Notes: generated by a model from the letters alone, not told the origin. A stretch of DNA of 29,121 nt from an uncultured Brachyspira sp. (GCF_934747485.1 NZ_CAKVGN010000040.1:1-29121); one strand, 5' to 3'. Shown: positions 1 through 7,378, numbered from the stretch's first letter. Made by a program: numbers and translations.

Positions 1-2
1 CT

Positions 3-59
3 AAAGTTGAAAAACAATTGGAAATTATATATAATTTAGCAAAAAAGGAGCTTTTTTAG
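3..59 (+). CDS. C-terminal end of an unidentified protein (partial)
   Basis: An open frame runs in from the left edge and stops at TAG 57-59, giving the tail KVEKQLEIIYNLAKKELF. The composition (charged, helix-like) suits a real protein end, but 18 residues are too few to name a family. The last codons overlap a small hairpin, AAAAAAG (41-47), GAG loop, CTTTTTT (51-57), which ends in a T run and may be the gene's terminator. Other frames here also stay open briefly, so the call is tentative. Confidence 0.35.
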   Translation, partial: KVEKQLEIIYNLAKKELF

Positions 60-90
60 TTATCTAGGACAGCCCCATTTTTTCATATTT

Positions 91-139
91 GTGGTGGCTT
101 TGCCCCCACACCCCCACTTCTTTTGGTGACCCAAAGAAG
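91..139 (+). repeat. Two adjacent imperfect GC-rich hairpins
   Basis: Hairpin 1 is GTGGTGGC (91-98), loop TTT, GCCCCCAC (102-109), with one T-C mismatch. Hairpin 2 is CTTCTTT (117-123) paired with AAAGAAG (133-139), a T-C mismatch, then GGT/ACC around the apex. The sequence stands out from the AT-rich background and looks like an interspersed intergenic element. No second copy is visible in this window, so its repeat status is inferred from composition only. Confidence 0.5.
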
Positions 140-229
140 CAAAAGGACTGCATTTTTTATGCTTAAAATGTTGGTATTACAATATAGTTTATGCATACTA
201 AAAAATATACAAAACTAAAACACTTGCAC

Positions 230-267
230 TTTCTTGTTCTTTTTGCGGCGGGAAAAAGAACAAGAAA
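230..267 (+). repeat. Perfect 15-bp hairpin with GCGGCGGG loop (copy 1)
   Basis: The arms TTTCTTGTTCTTTTT (230-244) and AAAAAGAACAAGAAA (253-267) are perfectly complementary around the 8-nt loop GCGGCGGG (245-252). It is preceded by TTGCACTTT (224-232). A related hairpin with the same loop and the same upstream TTGCACTTT lies at 28922-28947 on the minus strand, with compensating stem changes. No T tract follows on either strand, so it is not an ordinary terminator. It is oriented toward ispE. Confidence 0.75.
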
Positions 268-344
268 ATAAAAGTTTATACAATGAAATATAATTGTTTA
301 TATATATTAATCAAAACAATCCTATATTATTAATTTATAATTGA

Positions 345-353
345 TGCTATAAT
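345..353 (+). promoter_or_regulatory. Candidate extended -10 element for ispE
   Basis: TGCTATAAT (345-353) matches an extended -10 box (TG, one base, TATAAT). There is no good -35 box at the usual distance. Start of transcription would be near 360, leaving a leader of about 30 nt before the ispE ATG. Confidence 0.4.
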
Positions 354-388
354 ATCTTTATAAAATTATTATTTCAAAAGGCAGCTAT

Positions 389-1246
389 ATGATAGAATTA
401 AAATCTCCTTGCAAAGTAAACTTGTTTTTGGATATAACATCAAAAAGAGAAGACGGATACCATTTAATAGAATCTTTATTTCACACCGTTAATCTTTATG
501 ACGTTCTAACAATAGAAGAATCTAATTCTTTTAAAGTTACAACCACAGGCAAATACAAATTAAATGATGATAATGAAGATAATATACTTTCAAAAATATT
601 TTTATTTTTTAAAGACAATATGAACTTAAAAAAAAGTTATAAAATAAATATAGAAAAAAACATACCAAATGGTGCTGGGCTTGGAGGCGGTTCTTCTAAT
701 GCGGGAGTATTTATAAAATTCTTACTTGAAGAATTAAAAATAAAAGGAGATGAAACATTAATAAAAACATTTTCAAAGTTTGGAGCAGATATTCCTTTTT
801 TTATTAAGCAGGGTATGAGCTGGGTTAATGGCATAGGAGAGAATATTTTTAATTATGATTATACATTGCCTTATAAAATAATTATCATATACCCAAATAT
901 ACATGTATCTACAAAAGTGGCTTATTCAAATTTTAAAAGCGAAGATTTTAATAAATCAGACTTTTTATCTTTCAAATATATTTTTGACAATAAAAAATTA
1001 GATTTTAATAATATTTATAATAATTTATATAATGTATTTGAAGATAATGTATTTAATTTAGAGCCAAAAATAAAAGAATATAAAGAAGAAATGCAAAACA
1101 AAATAAATAAAAAAATTGTGATGAGCGGTTCTGGTTCTTCTTTATTTACTTTGTATGATAGTGATGATAAAAAAATAGAAAATGATTATAATATATTAAA
1201 AGAAGAATTTCCTCATTTAGATGTGTTTAAATTAGCGTTAATATAA
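389..1246 (+). CDS. ispE: 4-diphosphocytidyl-2-C-methyl-D-erythritol kinase
   Basis: IspE phosphorylates CDP-methylerythritol with ATP in the non-mevalonate (MEP) isoprenoid pathway, in the cytosol. The 285-residue product is the usual family length. It shows the GHMP-kinase order: the N-terminal strand SPCKVNLFLDI with the substrate-side Lys9, the ATP-binding glycine loop IPNGAGLGGGSSNAG (92-106), the catalytic Asp in GADIPFF (Asp134), and the third motif MSGSGSSLF (245-253). The ATG has AAGG about 8 nt upstream. The nitrilase-family gene begins 18 nt after its stop on the same strand, so the two are probably co-transcribed. Confidence 0.96.
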   Translation: MIELKSPCKVNLFLDITSKREDGYHLIESLFHTVNLYDVLTIEESNSFKVTTTGKYKLNDDNEDNILSKIFLFFKDNMNLKKSYKINIEKNIPNGAGLGGGSSNAGVFIKFLLEELKIKGDETLIKTFSKFGADIPFFIKQGMSWVNGIGENIFNYDYTLPYKIIIIYPNIHVSTKVAYSNFKSEDFNKSDFLSFKYIFDNKKLDFNNIYNNLYNVFEDNVFNLEPKIKEYKEEMQNKINKKIVMSGSGSSLFTLYDSDDKKIENDYNILKEEFPHLDVFKLALI

Positions 1247-1264
1247 TTTTAAGGAATAATAAAA

Positions 1265-2064
1265 TTGAGAGTATCTTTTATTCAATTTGACGTAAAAAAA
1301 GATAAAAAAGAAAATATAAACATAATAGAAAAACATGTTAAAAACAATGATGCTAATTTAATAGTGCTTCCTGAGCTTTCTTCATCTGGATATTTATTTG
1401 AAAAGAGGGAAGATTTATTAAAAGTATCTGAAAATATAGAGAATATAACAAATAAAACAAACGAAAAATCAATATTCATAAACGAAATACTAAAAATATC
1501 AAAAAAATACAGCAAAGCCATAATAGCAGGATTTGCAGAAAATTTTAAAGATAAAATTTATAATTCAGCATTAATAGCAGAAAACGGACATTTTAAAGGC
1601 GTATACAGAAAAGTTCATTTATCAGATTTTGAAAAAAGTTTTTTGACAGCGGAGATATAAAAGAATCCTACAATGTATTTGAAGTTTGTAAAGAAAAATT
1701 ATCTATACAAATTTGTTTTGATGTGTGGTTTAGTGAAATATCAAGAAAGCAAATACTAAACGGAAGCAATTTAATATGCATTCTTGCAAACTTTGGAGGA
1801 GAAAATACTTTAGAAATAGCAAAAGTAAGAGCTATTGAAAACATCACTCCTATAATATTATGCAATAGAGTTGGAAGAGAAAAGACAAAAGACATTGATG
1901 CATATTTTATAGGTAAAAGTTTTATAATAGATAAAGACGGAAGTTTTTTAGCAAATGCAGATAAAGATGAAACAATATCATTAAATGCCAGCATAGAAAT
2001 TAATAATTTAAAATCTAATATAATATGCTCAAACTTTTATGATGAAATAAAAAGGCATTATTAA
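1265..2064 (+). pseudogene. Carbon-nitrogen hydrolase (nitrilase superfamily), frameshifted
   Basis: The two halves of one gene lie in different frames. The first starts at TTG 1265 (AAGGA at 1251-1255) and carries the catalytic Glu (LPELSSSGY, Glu37) and Lys (YRKVHLSD, Lys116); it stops at 1660. The second carries the nucleophile Cys (QICFDVWFSE, codon 1714-1716) and runs to 2064. One extra T in the T6 run at 1639-1644 would turn SFLTAEI-stop into SFFDSGDIKE and give a continuous protein of 266 residues, typical for this family of amidases and carbamoylases. The run is directly preceded by A6-G (1632-1638). This may be a true inactivating deletion, a phase-variable tract, slippage, or a sequencing error; the rest of the gene looks undecayed. 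The substrate cannot be told. It overlaps the convergent gene by 4 nt. Confidence 0.88.
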
Positions 2065-2537
2065 CTCTTTATAAACTTTTCATCTAATTCTTTTCTATTA
2101 GCCTTATAATATTTTATAATCTCTTTCCACTTATCAATAAATAATTTACTGCCATTTTCGGTATCTGTAATATTAGCTATATTAAGTTTATAAAAATTCA
2201 TAAAGCATAAATCATATTCTAAATTACTAAAATTATTATCTCTATACGACATTTTTTTATCTATTGTATTAAAACGCATAGTGATTATAACATTATCATT
2301 ATTAATATTTTTAAGTATCTCATCTAATATTAAACAATGATACAAAATATCCCAATCTTCTTTTTTTCTTCGTTCTAATATACCATAAAAAAATGATATA
2401 TAAGGATTATAATTAAAACCTATTTTTTGATAACTATGTCCAGCACAGCTTTGATTAGTAATGAATCCGAGCTTGTTAAGCTCTGTTACAACGCCTACAA
2501 GCTCTTCATCAATTTCTGTTGTATCTAAAATACTCAA
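2061..2537 (-). CDS. Hypothetical protein with a CxGH-type motif
   Basis: The product has 158 residues and no signal peptide or membrane segment. I do not recognise the family. Near the N terminus is a short helix, then TNQSCAGHSYQKIGF followed by NPYISFF, a Cys/His pair that could bind metal or form an active site, although no relative is identified here. The rest is acidic and lysine-rich with many aromatic residues. The start is TTG (2535-2537) with AAGG a few bases upstream. It begins 18 nt after the aminotransferase stop and is probably in that operon. Its 3' end overlaps the end of the convergent hydrolase gene. Confidence 0.72.
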   Translation of the reverse strand: MSILDTTEIDEELVGVVTELNKLGFITNQSCAGHSYQKIGFNYNPYISFFYGILERRKKEDWDILYHCLILDEILKNINNDNVIITMRFNTIDKKMSYRDNNFSNLEYDLCFMNFYKLNIANITDTENGSKLFIDKWKEIIKYYKANRKELDEKFIKS

Positions 2538-2555
2538 AGTAAAAACCTTAAAATA

Positions 2556-3674
2556 TTATTTTTTTACTACTTTTCTCAAAGCTTCTATTACCATATCTTG
2601 TTCTTCTTTAAGTATATCATTATCTATAGGAAGAGCTATATTATGTTTAGAAGCATATTCAGACACAGGCATATCTCCTTCTTTATAACCTAACTTTTTA
2701 ACAAGAACAGGTGCTAAGTGTATAGGGTGAGGATAATAAAGTGCTGTAGGTATGCCAAGTTCACTTAATTTAGTTCTCACTTCATCTCTATTATCTTCAA
2801 CTTGTATAACATATTGAGCATGAACACTCTCAGTATATTCTGCTACTTGAGGAACTTTAACTATATCTTTTAAATTATCATTATAATATTTAGCAGCATT
2901 TCTTCTGTGCTTCATATCATCATCAAAACCCTTAAACTTCTCTAATAAAATACCAGCCTGTAAATTGTCTAATCTTCCTGTAGTGCCAAGCTTAACATGT
3001 ATCATTCCGCCTTCATCACCATGATGACGAAGCTGTTTTAAGTTTTTGTATAACTTCTCATCATTAGTAAACACCATTCCGCCATCACCAAAACAGCCTA
3101 AAGGCTTAGCAGGGAAAAATGAAGTAACAGCAATATTTCCCAATTTTCCGGAACAAGATTTTATATTTTTATAGCTGGCACCAAAAGACTGACAAGCATC
3201 TTCTATTACAAATAAATTATGCTTTTTAGCTATATCCAATATAACATCATAATTAGCACATTGTCCGAATAAGTTTACAGGAATGATGGCAACAGTATTT
3301 TTGTTAATAAGGCTTTCGAGTTTATTTACGTCCATATTAAAATACTCATCAATATCGCAAACAACGACCTTCATACCCAAAAAAGCAGGTGCCTCAGCAG
3401 TAGAGAAAAATGTCATAGCAGGAACTATTACTTCTTTTGCAGAGTGGTCTTCTCCAGCATTAAAACCCAATGCCAAAAGCGAAAGCACTAATCCAACATG
3501 TCCAGATGAAACTCCCACAGCATATTTAGCACCAGTATAATTTGCTAATTCATGCTCTAAGTTCTCTAACTCTTCACCAAATATAAATTGACTTCTCTCT
3601 ATAATAGAAGCTATTTTTTTATCTATACTCTCTTTTCTCTTTTCGTAACCTCTGTAAAGATTCATGTATTTCAT
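2556..3674 (-). CDS. DegT/DnrJ/EryC1/StrS-family sugar aminotransferase
   Basis: This is a PLP-dependent aminotransferase that normally adds an amino group to a nucleotide-linked keto sugar for polysaccharide, LPS-like glycan or glycoprotein synthesis. The 372-residue length is typical. Visible motifs are GVSSGHVGL (phosphate-binding turn), VPAMTFFSTAEA, the cofactor Asp in VIEDACQSFGA (Asp159), and the Schiff-base Lys190 in SFFPAKPLGCFGDGG, followed by LRHHGDEG and GRLDNLQAGIL. The FFPxKPLGCxGDGG form resembles the WbpE/WlbE branch, which makes diacetamido-uronic acids, but the substrate is inference. The ATG has GGAG 8 nt upstream and a good promoter at 3714-3742. No other sugar-nucleotide genes are in the window. 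Confidence 0.93.
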   Translation of the reverse strand: MKYMNLYRGYEKRKESIDKKIASIIERSQFIFGEELENLEHELANYTGAKYAVGVSSGHVGLVLSLLALGFNAGEDHSAKEVIVPAMTFFSTAEAPAFLGMKVVVCDIDEYFNMDVNKLESLINKNTVAIIPVNLFGQCANYDVILDIAKKHNLFVIEDACQSFGASYKNIKSCSGKLGNIAVTSFFPAKPLGCFGDGGMVFTNDEKLYKNLKQLRHHGDEGGMIHVKLGTTGRLDNLQAGILLEKFKGFDDDMKHRRNAAKYYNDNLKDIVKVPQVAEYTESVHAQYVIQVEDNRDEVRTKLSELGIPTALYYPHPIHLAPVLVKKLGYKEGDMPVSEYASKHNIALPIDNDILKEEQDMVIEALRKVVKK

Positions 3675-3713
3675 TGCAATAACTCCATAAATAAAAAATT
3701 AAATTTTCAATAT

Positions 3714-3742
3714 ATTTTATAAAAATTAATTACTATTGTCAA
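3714..3742 (-). promoter_or_regulatory. Sigma-70 type promoter for the DegT aminotransferase operon
   Basis: On the minus strand, TTGACA (3742-3737), a 17-nt spacer and TAAAAT (3719-3714) give 11 of 12 consensus bases. Transcription would start near 3707, about 33 nt before the ATG. Confidence 0.75.
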
Positions 3743-3869
3743 TAATAAATATAGCTATTTTTTATTCTATAAAGTGATATAAAATTAATAATAAAAAATA
3801 CATACTTTTAAGATTATACCTAAATAAACTTAAACATTATACTAATAAAAAATTCTATAATAAAATTCG

Positions 3870-3897
3870 TTGACTTTTTACTGAAAAAATATATAAT
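3870..3897 (+). promoter_or_regulatory. Sigma-70 type promoter for rpsF-ssb-rpsR
   Basis: TTGACT (3870-3875), a 16-nt spacer and TATAAT (3892-3897). Transcription would start near 3904, leaving a leader of about 65 nt. The leader can form a small hairpin, GCTTC/GAAGC (about 3928-3947), just before the AAGGAG ribosome binding site. Confidence 0.82.
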
Positions 3898-3968
3898 GGC
3901 GAGAATAAAATATCATAAATTACTTCGCTTCGTAAAAATATGAAGCCTTGTCCAAGGAGTTTAAACAA

Positions 3969-4304
3969 ATGAGAGAATATGAAATTCTTTTCGTTACAGA
4001 GATAAATGACTCTGTACATCAAAAAGCAAAAGAACATGTCAAATCTATTTTGCAAAACTACAATTGTGAAATATTCAATGAATCAGATTATGGCATTCAT
4101 AAGCTAAGCTACCCTATTCGCAAAGTAAATGAGGGTAAATTCTATTTCTATCACTTCAAATGTGATGGTAAAAGCTTACAAACAATTGAAAGAGAATTGA
4201 GATATGAACTTAGCATATTGAGATTTATAATTGTTCGCTTAGATGAAATTATTCAAAAGAAAGAAGAGAAAAAAGAAGAAACAAATAATACGCAAGAAGC
4301 ATAA
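3969..4304 (+). CDS. rpsF: 30S ribosomal protein S6
   Basis: S6 binds the central domain of 16S rRNA together with S18. The 111-residue product begins REYEILFV and contains YGIHKLSYPIRKVNEGKFYFYHF and a final ILRFIIVRLDE strand, the normal S6 fold. The C terminus is a lysine/glutamate-rich tail. An in-frame TTG at 3948 would add 7 residues, but the strong AAGGAG (3954-3959) sits 9 nt before ATG 3969, so ATG 3969 is the start. It is first in the order rpsF-ssb-rpsR, the common bacterial arrangement; rplI does not follow. Confidence 0.96.
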   Translation: MREYEILFVTEINDSVHQKAKEHVKSILQNYNCEIFNESDYGIHKLSYPIRKVNEGKFYFYHFKCDGKSLQTIERELRYELSILRFIIVRLDEIIQKKEEKKEETNNTQEA

Positions 4305-4326
4305 TTAGTATAGAGGCTTTATTATT

Positions 4327-4758
4327 ATGTCAGATGTAAATAATGTAACTTTAATAGGCAGACTTACTGCTGACCCAATGCTTAAATATTTGCCAAGCGG
4401 AAGTGCTGTAGTAGAATTTTCTATAGCAAATAACTATTATGTAAGCACTAAAAATGCTAATGAAGTTAACTATTTTGATGTAGTTGCTTTTGGAAAAACA
4501 GCAGAAACTATTAGCAAATATTTAACTAAAGGCAAACAAATAGCTATTAATGGCTCTTTAAGACAGGATAGATGGCAAGATAAAGATACAAATACTACAA
4601 AATCAAGAATTAGAATCATAGTTAATAGTATGCAAATGCTTGGAGCTAACAGCCAATCAATGGATACTACTTATACACCTTCTGCTTCTGCTGGCGGAGG
4701 CATGTCTGATGGTATTGATATAGGTAGTTTCTCTGACGATGATGAAGTGCCATTTTAA
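4327..4758 (+). CDS. ssb: Single-stranded DNA-binding protein
   Basis: SSB coats single-stranded DNA during replication, repair and recombination. The 143-residue product has an N-terminal OB fold (VNNVTLIGRLTADPMLKYL, then VEFSIANNY, VNYFDVVAFGKTAETI, GSLRQDRWQDKD), a short Gly/Ser/Ala linker with GGGMSDG, and the acidic C-terminal tip SDDDEVPF, which recruits partner enzymes. AGAGG (4312-4316) precedes the ATG. It lies between rpsF and rpsR, 22 nt and 26 nt from its neighbours, as in many bacteria. Confidence 0.97.
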   Translation: MSDVNNVTLIGRLTADPMLKYLPSGSAVVEFSIANNYYVSTKNANEVNYFDVVAFGKTAETISKYLTKGKQIAINGSLRQDRWQDKDTNTTKSRIRIIVNSMQMLGANSQSMDTTYTPSASAGGGMSDGIDIGSFSDDDEVPF

Positions 4759-4784
4759 TTAAACACTTTTTAGGAGATAAAATA

Positions 4785-5126
4785 ATGGAATTAGAAAACA
4801 CTGAAAATATAGAAAATTCTTCTATTAATGAAGAAGAAAATAAAGCTAAGGCTGATAAAAAACAGCATTTTAATAAAGAAACAAATGATAAAGATATGGC
4901 TAGCAGAAAAAAATTCTTTAAGAAAAAAATATGCTATTTCTGCAAAAACAATATTGATGTATTAGATTATAAAGACATAAAATTATTAAAGAAATATGTT
5001 AAAGAAAGCGGAAAAATTATACCTAAACGCTTAAACGGTACTTGTTCTAAACATCAAAGATTAGTTACTAAAGCTATAAAAAGAGCTAGAAATATCGCTC
5101 TTCTTCCTTATGAAACTAAATATTAA
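4785..5126 (+). CDS. rpsR: 30S ribosomal protein S18 with N-terminal extension
   Basis: The core from about residue 38 is a normal S18: a basic start (KKFFKKK), CYFC, DYKDIKLLKKYV, KIIPKRLNGTCSKHQR and RARNIALLPYE. Ahead of it is a highly charged, glutamate-, asparagine- and lysine-rich segment of about 37 residues, making the protein 113 rather than about 75-90 residues. ATG 4785 has a good AGGAG at 4772-4776, whereas the internal ATG 4896, which would give a standard-length S18, has no clear ribosome binding site. The extension therefore seems to be translated. It is last in the rpsF-ssb-rpsR operon, before a terminator. Confidence 0.94.
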   Translation: MELENTENIENSSINEEENKAKADKKQHFNKETNDKDMASRKKFFKKKICYFCKNNIDVLDYKDIKLLKKYVKESGKIIPKRLNGTCSKHQRLVTKAIKRARNIALLPYETKY

Positions 5127-5158
5127 TAATTAGTTTTATAAAAACACTTGATAATAAT

Positions 5159-5196
5159 AACAGTCATTATATTTTATATATGATGGCTGTTTTTTT
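5159..5196 (+). terminator. Terminator of the rpsF-ssb-rpsR operon
   Basis: AACAGTCATTATAT (5159-5172) pairs, with a few G-U pairs, with ATATATGATGGCTGTT (ending 5191), and the stem runs into a T7 stretch (5190-5196). This is a standard rho-independent terminator. Confidence 0.85.
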
Positions 5197-5226
5197 ATAT
5201 TATAAAAAATAAATTAGGATATATAA

Positions 5227-6054
5227 ATGAAAAATATTTTTATTATAGTATTTAGTATATTAGTATTGTTATCTTGTAATAATAATAATGCACAGTTAAT
5301 AAATTGGGAAACTAATTATAATACGGCATTAGAAAAAGCAGTAAAAGAAAATAAAGCTATAATGATAGATTTTTATACTGATTGGTGTACAATTTGTAAA
5401 ATAATGGAGACGAATGTTTATTTAGACAAGGAAATAGCTTCTAATATTAACTACAATTTTGTGCCTTTAAAAATTAATGCTGAAGATAATGACGAAAATG
5501 TAAAACTTCTTACAAACAAATATAATATTAGTGCATTTCCTTCTGCAGTGTTTATAAATACAAATGGTTTTATTATAAAAAAGATATTAGGATATATTGA
5601 CACAAATGATTTGCTTGAAGAGATAAAAAATATAGAAAAAAAATCAGAAAATATTAATATAGAGTTTGCCAATAATAATCCAACAGCAGAGAAATTAAAA
5701 ATATATATAGACTCCGAATATTATAAAGAAGCTATGGAAATGTATGATATATTAATAAAAGAAAACAAAATAGAAAAAGAAGACATACCAACATATTTAG
5801 TGGATATAGGAACAGTTTTATTTTACAATGAACAGTTTGACGAAGGTATTAAATATTTTAATGAAGTATTAAACAATTATAGTAATAATTCTCAAAAATT
5901 ATATGAAGCTATATATTTTAAAGGAATTTATAAAATAATTAGCGGAGATAAAGAAGAAGGAATAAACTACTTAAAAAGCTTTACTGACAGTATAACAAAT
6001 GATGAATTAAAAAATCAATATATAGAAGCTATAGAATATTATGGAGAAGAGTAA
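5227..6054 (+). CDS. Thioredoxin-fold lipoprotein with TPR-like C-terminal half
   Basis: The product has 275 residues. A short hydrophobic signal ends in the lipobox VLLSC (Cys17), so it is probably membrane-anchored and outside the cytoplasm. Residues about 25-140 form a thioredoxin domain with the redox pair in DWCTICKIM (Cys54, Cys57) and the cis-Pro in SAFPSAVF. This is close to the DsbD C-terminal or thioredoxin_7 type, suggesting disulfide reduction or exchange in the periplasm. Residues about 150-275 are helical with repeat-like tyrosine/alanine patterns (EAMEMYDILIKEN, GIKYFNEVLNNY, GINYLKSF) that suggest two or three TPR units for partner binding. The partner is unknown. It is monocistronic between two terminators. 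Confidence 0.85.
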   Translation: MKNIFIIVFSILVLLSCNNNNAQLINWETNYNTALEKAVKENKAIMIDFYTDWCTICKIMETNVYLDKEIASNINYNFVPLKINAEDNDENVKLLTNKYNISAFPSAVFINTNGFIIKKILGYIDTNDLLEEIKNIEKKSENINIEFANNNPTAEKLKIYIDSEYYKEAMEMYDILIKENKIEKEDIPTYLVDIGTVLFYNEQFDEGIKYFNEVLNNYSNNSQKLYEAIYFKGIYKIISGDKEEGINYLKSFTDSITNDELKNQYIEAIEYYGEE

Positions 6055-6064
6055 AAAATAATAA

Positions 6065-6098
6065 AAAGGCTCATATTATATATATAATATGAGCCTTT
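6065..6098. terminator. Bidirectional terminator between convergent genes
   Basis: A perfect 34-bp palindrome: AAAGGCTCATATTATA (6065-6080) and its complement up to 6098. On the minus strand it is followed by TTTTT and a further T-rich run, a good terminator for the lipoprotein gene. On the plus strand the T tract is short (TTTAATATATT), but the stem is long. Confidence 0.8.
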
Positions 6099-6104
6099 AA
6101 TATA

Positions 6105-6851
6105 TTAATATTTTATTAGATTTGTATTATTATAATTTATAGTAGTAAATGAATGAAGTCTTCCGTCATTGCCTCTATAAACATTCAAATTAAGAGGGTC
6201 TATTTCCCATACCCTATCAACTACAAAGTTATAATAATAAGGACCTTGTTCTGCTCTTAAAGTGATAGTCCATAAATTATTAGAATAAATCATAGGATAT
6301 CTTAAACTATCGAAACCCAATTTATCTGATGTAAACATAACCTCTAAAGCAGTGTCATTGCTATAGAAAAAAGTTACAGTACCGTCAGAATTATATATAG
6401 GGTTTTGTTCATAAAAACCAATATCGCTGTCTAATACAAAATAACTAACCTCTTGATTATTATTATCATATTCTACATTTTGATTTATAGGGTCATTAAT
6501 CCACACACCATTAACTCTATATCTATATAAATACTTACCCGCCTTTAAAGGAGTCTGCCACAAATAATAAAATATTCCGTAAGAGTTTTTTATAAGCGGT
6601 ATACTATCTTCCCAATTATTAAAATCTCCAGACACTTCAACAGAATCATAATTCTCAGCAAAAGTAAACAATATTCCATCTTCTACAACTCTCGGAGGCA
6701 TCACTTCCTGTATATTATAATATTTTAATATCTCAGCATTTTTCATTCTAACTTGATACTCTTCAAGAGTTTCAGCATTTTTATCACCGCAAGATATCGA
6801 AACCAAAATAACTATAAATATAAAAACGTAAAAACAAATCTTTTTCATCAT
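6105..6851 (-). CDS. Lipoprotein with tandem CBM48-like (glycogen-binding type) domains
   Basis: The product has 248 residues. The signal peptide ends in the lipobox VSISC (Cys21), so it is a predicted lipoprotein. Residues about 55-145 match the E-set/CBM48 fold of AMPK-beta and branching enzymes: VEVSGDFNNWEDSIPL, FYYLWQTPLKAGKYLYRYRVNGVWINDP. A second, weaker module follows (VTFFYSNDTALEVMFTSD, GPYYYNFVVDRVWEIDP). There is no catalytic domain. It could bind an alpha-glucan or act as a structural envelope protein. Its ATG overlaps the fliS stop by one base (TAATG), so translation is coupled to the flagellar chaperone gene. A link to flagella is possible but unproven. Confidence 0.85.
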   Translation of the reverse strand: MMKKICFYVFIFIVILVSISCGDKNAETLEEYQVRMKNAEILKYYNIQEVMPPRVVEDGILFTFAENYDSVEVSGDFNNWEDSIPLIKNSYGIFYYLWQTPLKAGKYLYRYRVNGVWINDPINQNVEYDNNNQEVSYFVLDSDIGFYEQNPIYNSDGTVTFFYSNDTALEVMFTSDKLGFDSLRYPMIYSNNLWTITLRAEQGPYYYNFVVDRVWEIDPLNLNVYRGNDGRLHSFTTINYNNTNLIKY

Positions 6852-7378
6852 TAACCCGTAATATTTAATTTTGATGCAACAGCCTTATCATCTCTTTTTA
6901 TAAATTTTTTATCATAACTTTTATTATTATCAGGAGCAGAATTATTTTGAGAAGCCGCAGAAACAGGCTCTTCTTTTTTAATATTATTACTGCTCACAGA
7001 AGAAGATAATTTTTCTTCTACACCCTCCCAAGCAGTTTTTAATTCTTTAAGATATTTTACTACTTCCAATATAGGAGGCTTAGTTTTAGATATGTTTGCC
7101 TCTGTCAATCTTTGATTCATATAAGTATATATAGAAGCTAATCTTTCAGCTATTTCTTTGGCATCATAATTTAAAGAAGAGAGAAGTTCATATATAATCT
7201 CTTGAGCTTTCATTATATTATTATGAGCCTCTTCTGTGCCATGTTTTTTATCCATAGCATTACAAGCATTTTCAAGAAACTTAATAGCACCATCATAAAG
7301 CATAATCACTAGTCTATTTTGAGATGCCGTACTTACATCGATTTTTTTATATTTTTGATAACCGTTATTAGTAGACAA
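6851..7378 (-). CDS. fliS: Flagellar export chaperone FliS (long C-terminal tail)
   Basis: FliS binds the C-terminal disordered region of flagellin in the cytoplasm and keeps it export-ready. Residues 1-130 fit the family: YKKIDVSTASQNRLVIMLYDGAIKFLENA, the ELLSSLNYD turn, IYTYMNQRLTEANISKTKP, VVKYLKELKTAWEGV. The protein is 175 residues, against about 125-145 usually; the last 45 or so are a Ser/Asn/Lys-rich, probably disordered tail. The start is TTG (7376-7378) with a G-rich site (GGGGGGA) just upstream. A consensus promoter lies at 7489-7517. The next gene starts on its stop codon. Confidence 0.92.
   Translation of the reverse strand: MSTNNGYQKYKKIDVSTASQNRLVIMLYDGAIKFLENACNAMDKKHGTEEAHNNIMKAQEIIYELLSSLNYDAKEIAERLASIYTYMNQRLTEANISKTKPPILEVVKYLKELKTAWEGVEEKLSSSVSSNNIKKEEPVSAASQNNSAPDNNKSYDKKFIKRDDKAVASKLNITG

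Larger units (their letters stand above)
60..388. other. Gene-free stretch with three hairpins upstream of ispE
   Basis: No convincing gene lies here. It holds two GC-rich imperfect hairpins (91-109 and 117-139), one perfect long hairpin (230-267), and AT-rich DNA leading to the ispE start. The GC content of 85-140 is far above that of the surroundings, which marks it as a distinct element rather than decayed coding sequence. Confidence 0.7.

Noticed and set aside
1623..1665. Programmed ribosomal frameshift in the hydrolase gene
   Set aside because: A6-G-T6 could be slippery, but I see no clear stimulatory stem-loop or internal Shine-Dalgarno, and no such mechanism is known to me in this enzyme family.
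3904..3968. Possible S6:S18-binding leader RNA in front of rpsF
   Set aside because: A small hairpin is present, but I could not find the conserved bulged motif of that element with confidence.
3855..4055. Minus-strand frame of 66 residues
   Set aside because: It covers the rpsF promoter, leader and N terminus in the opposite direction and has no gene-like features.
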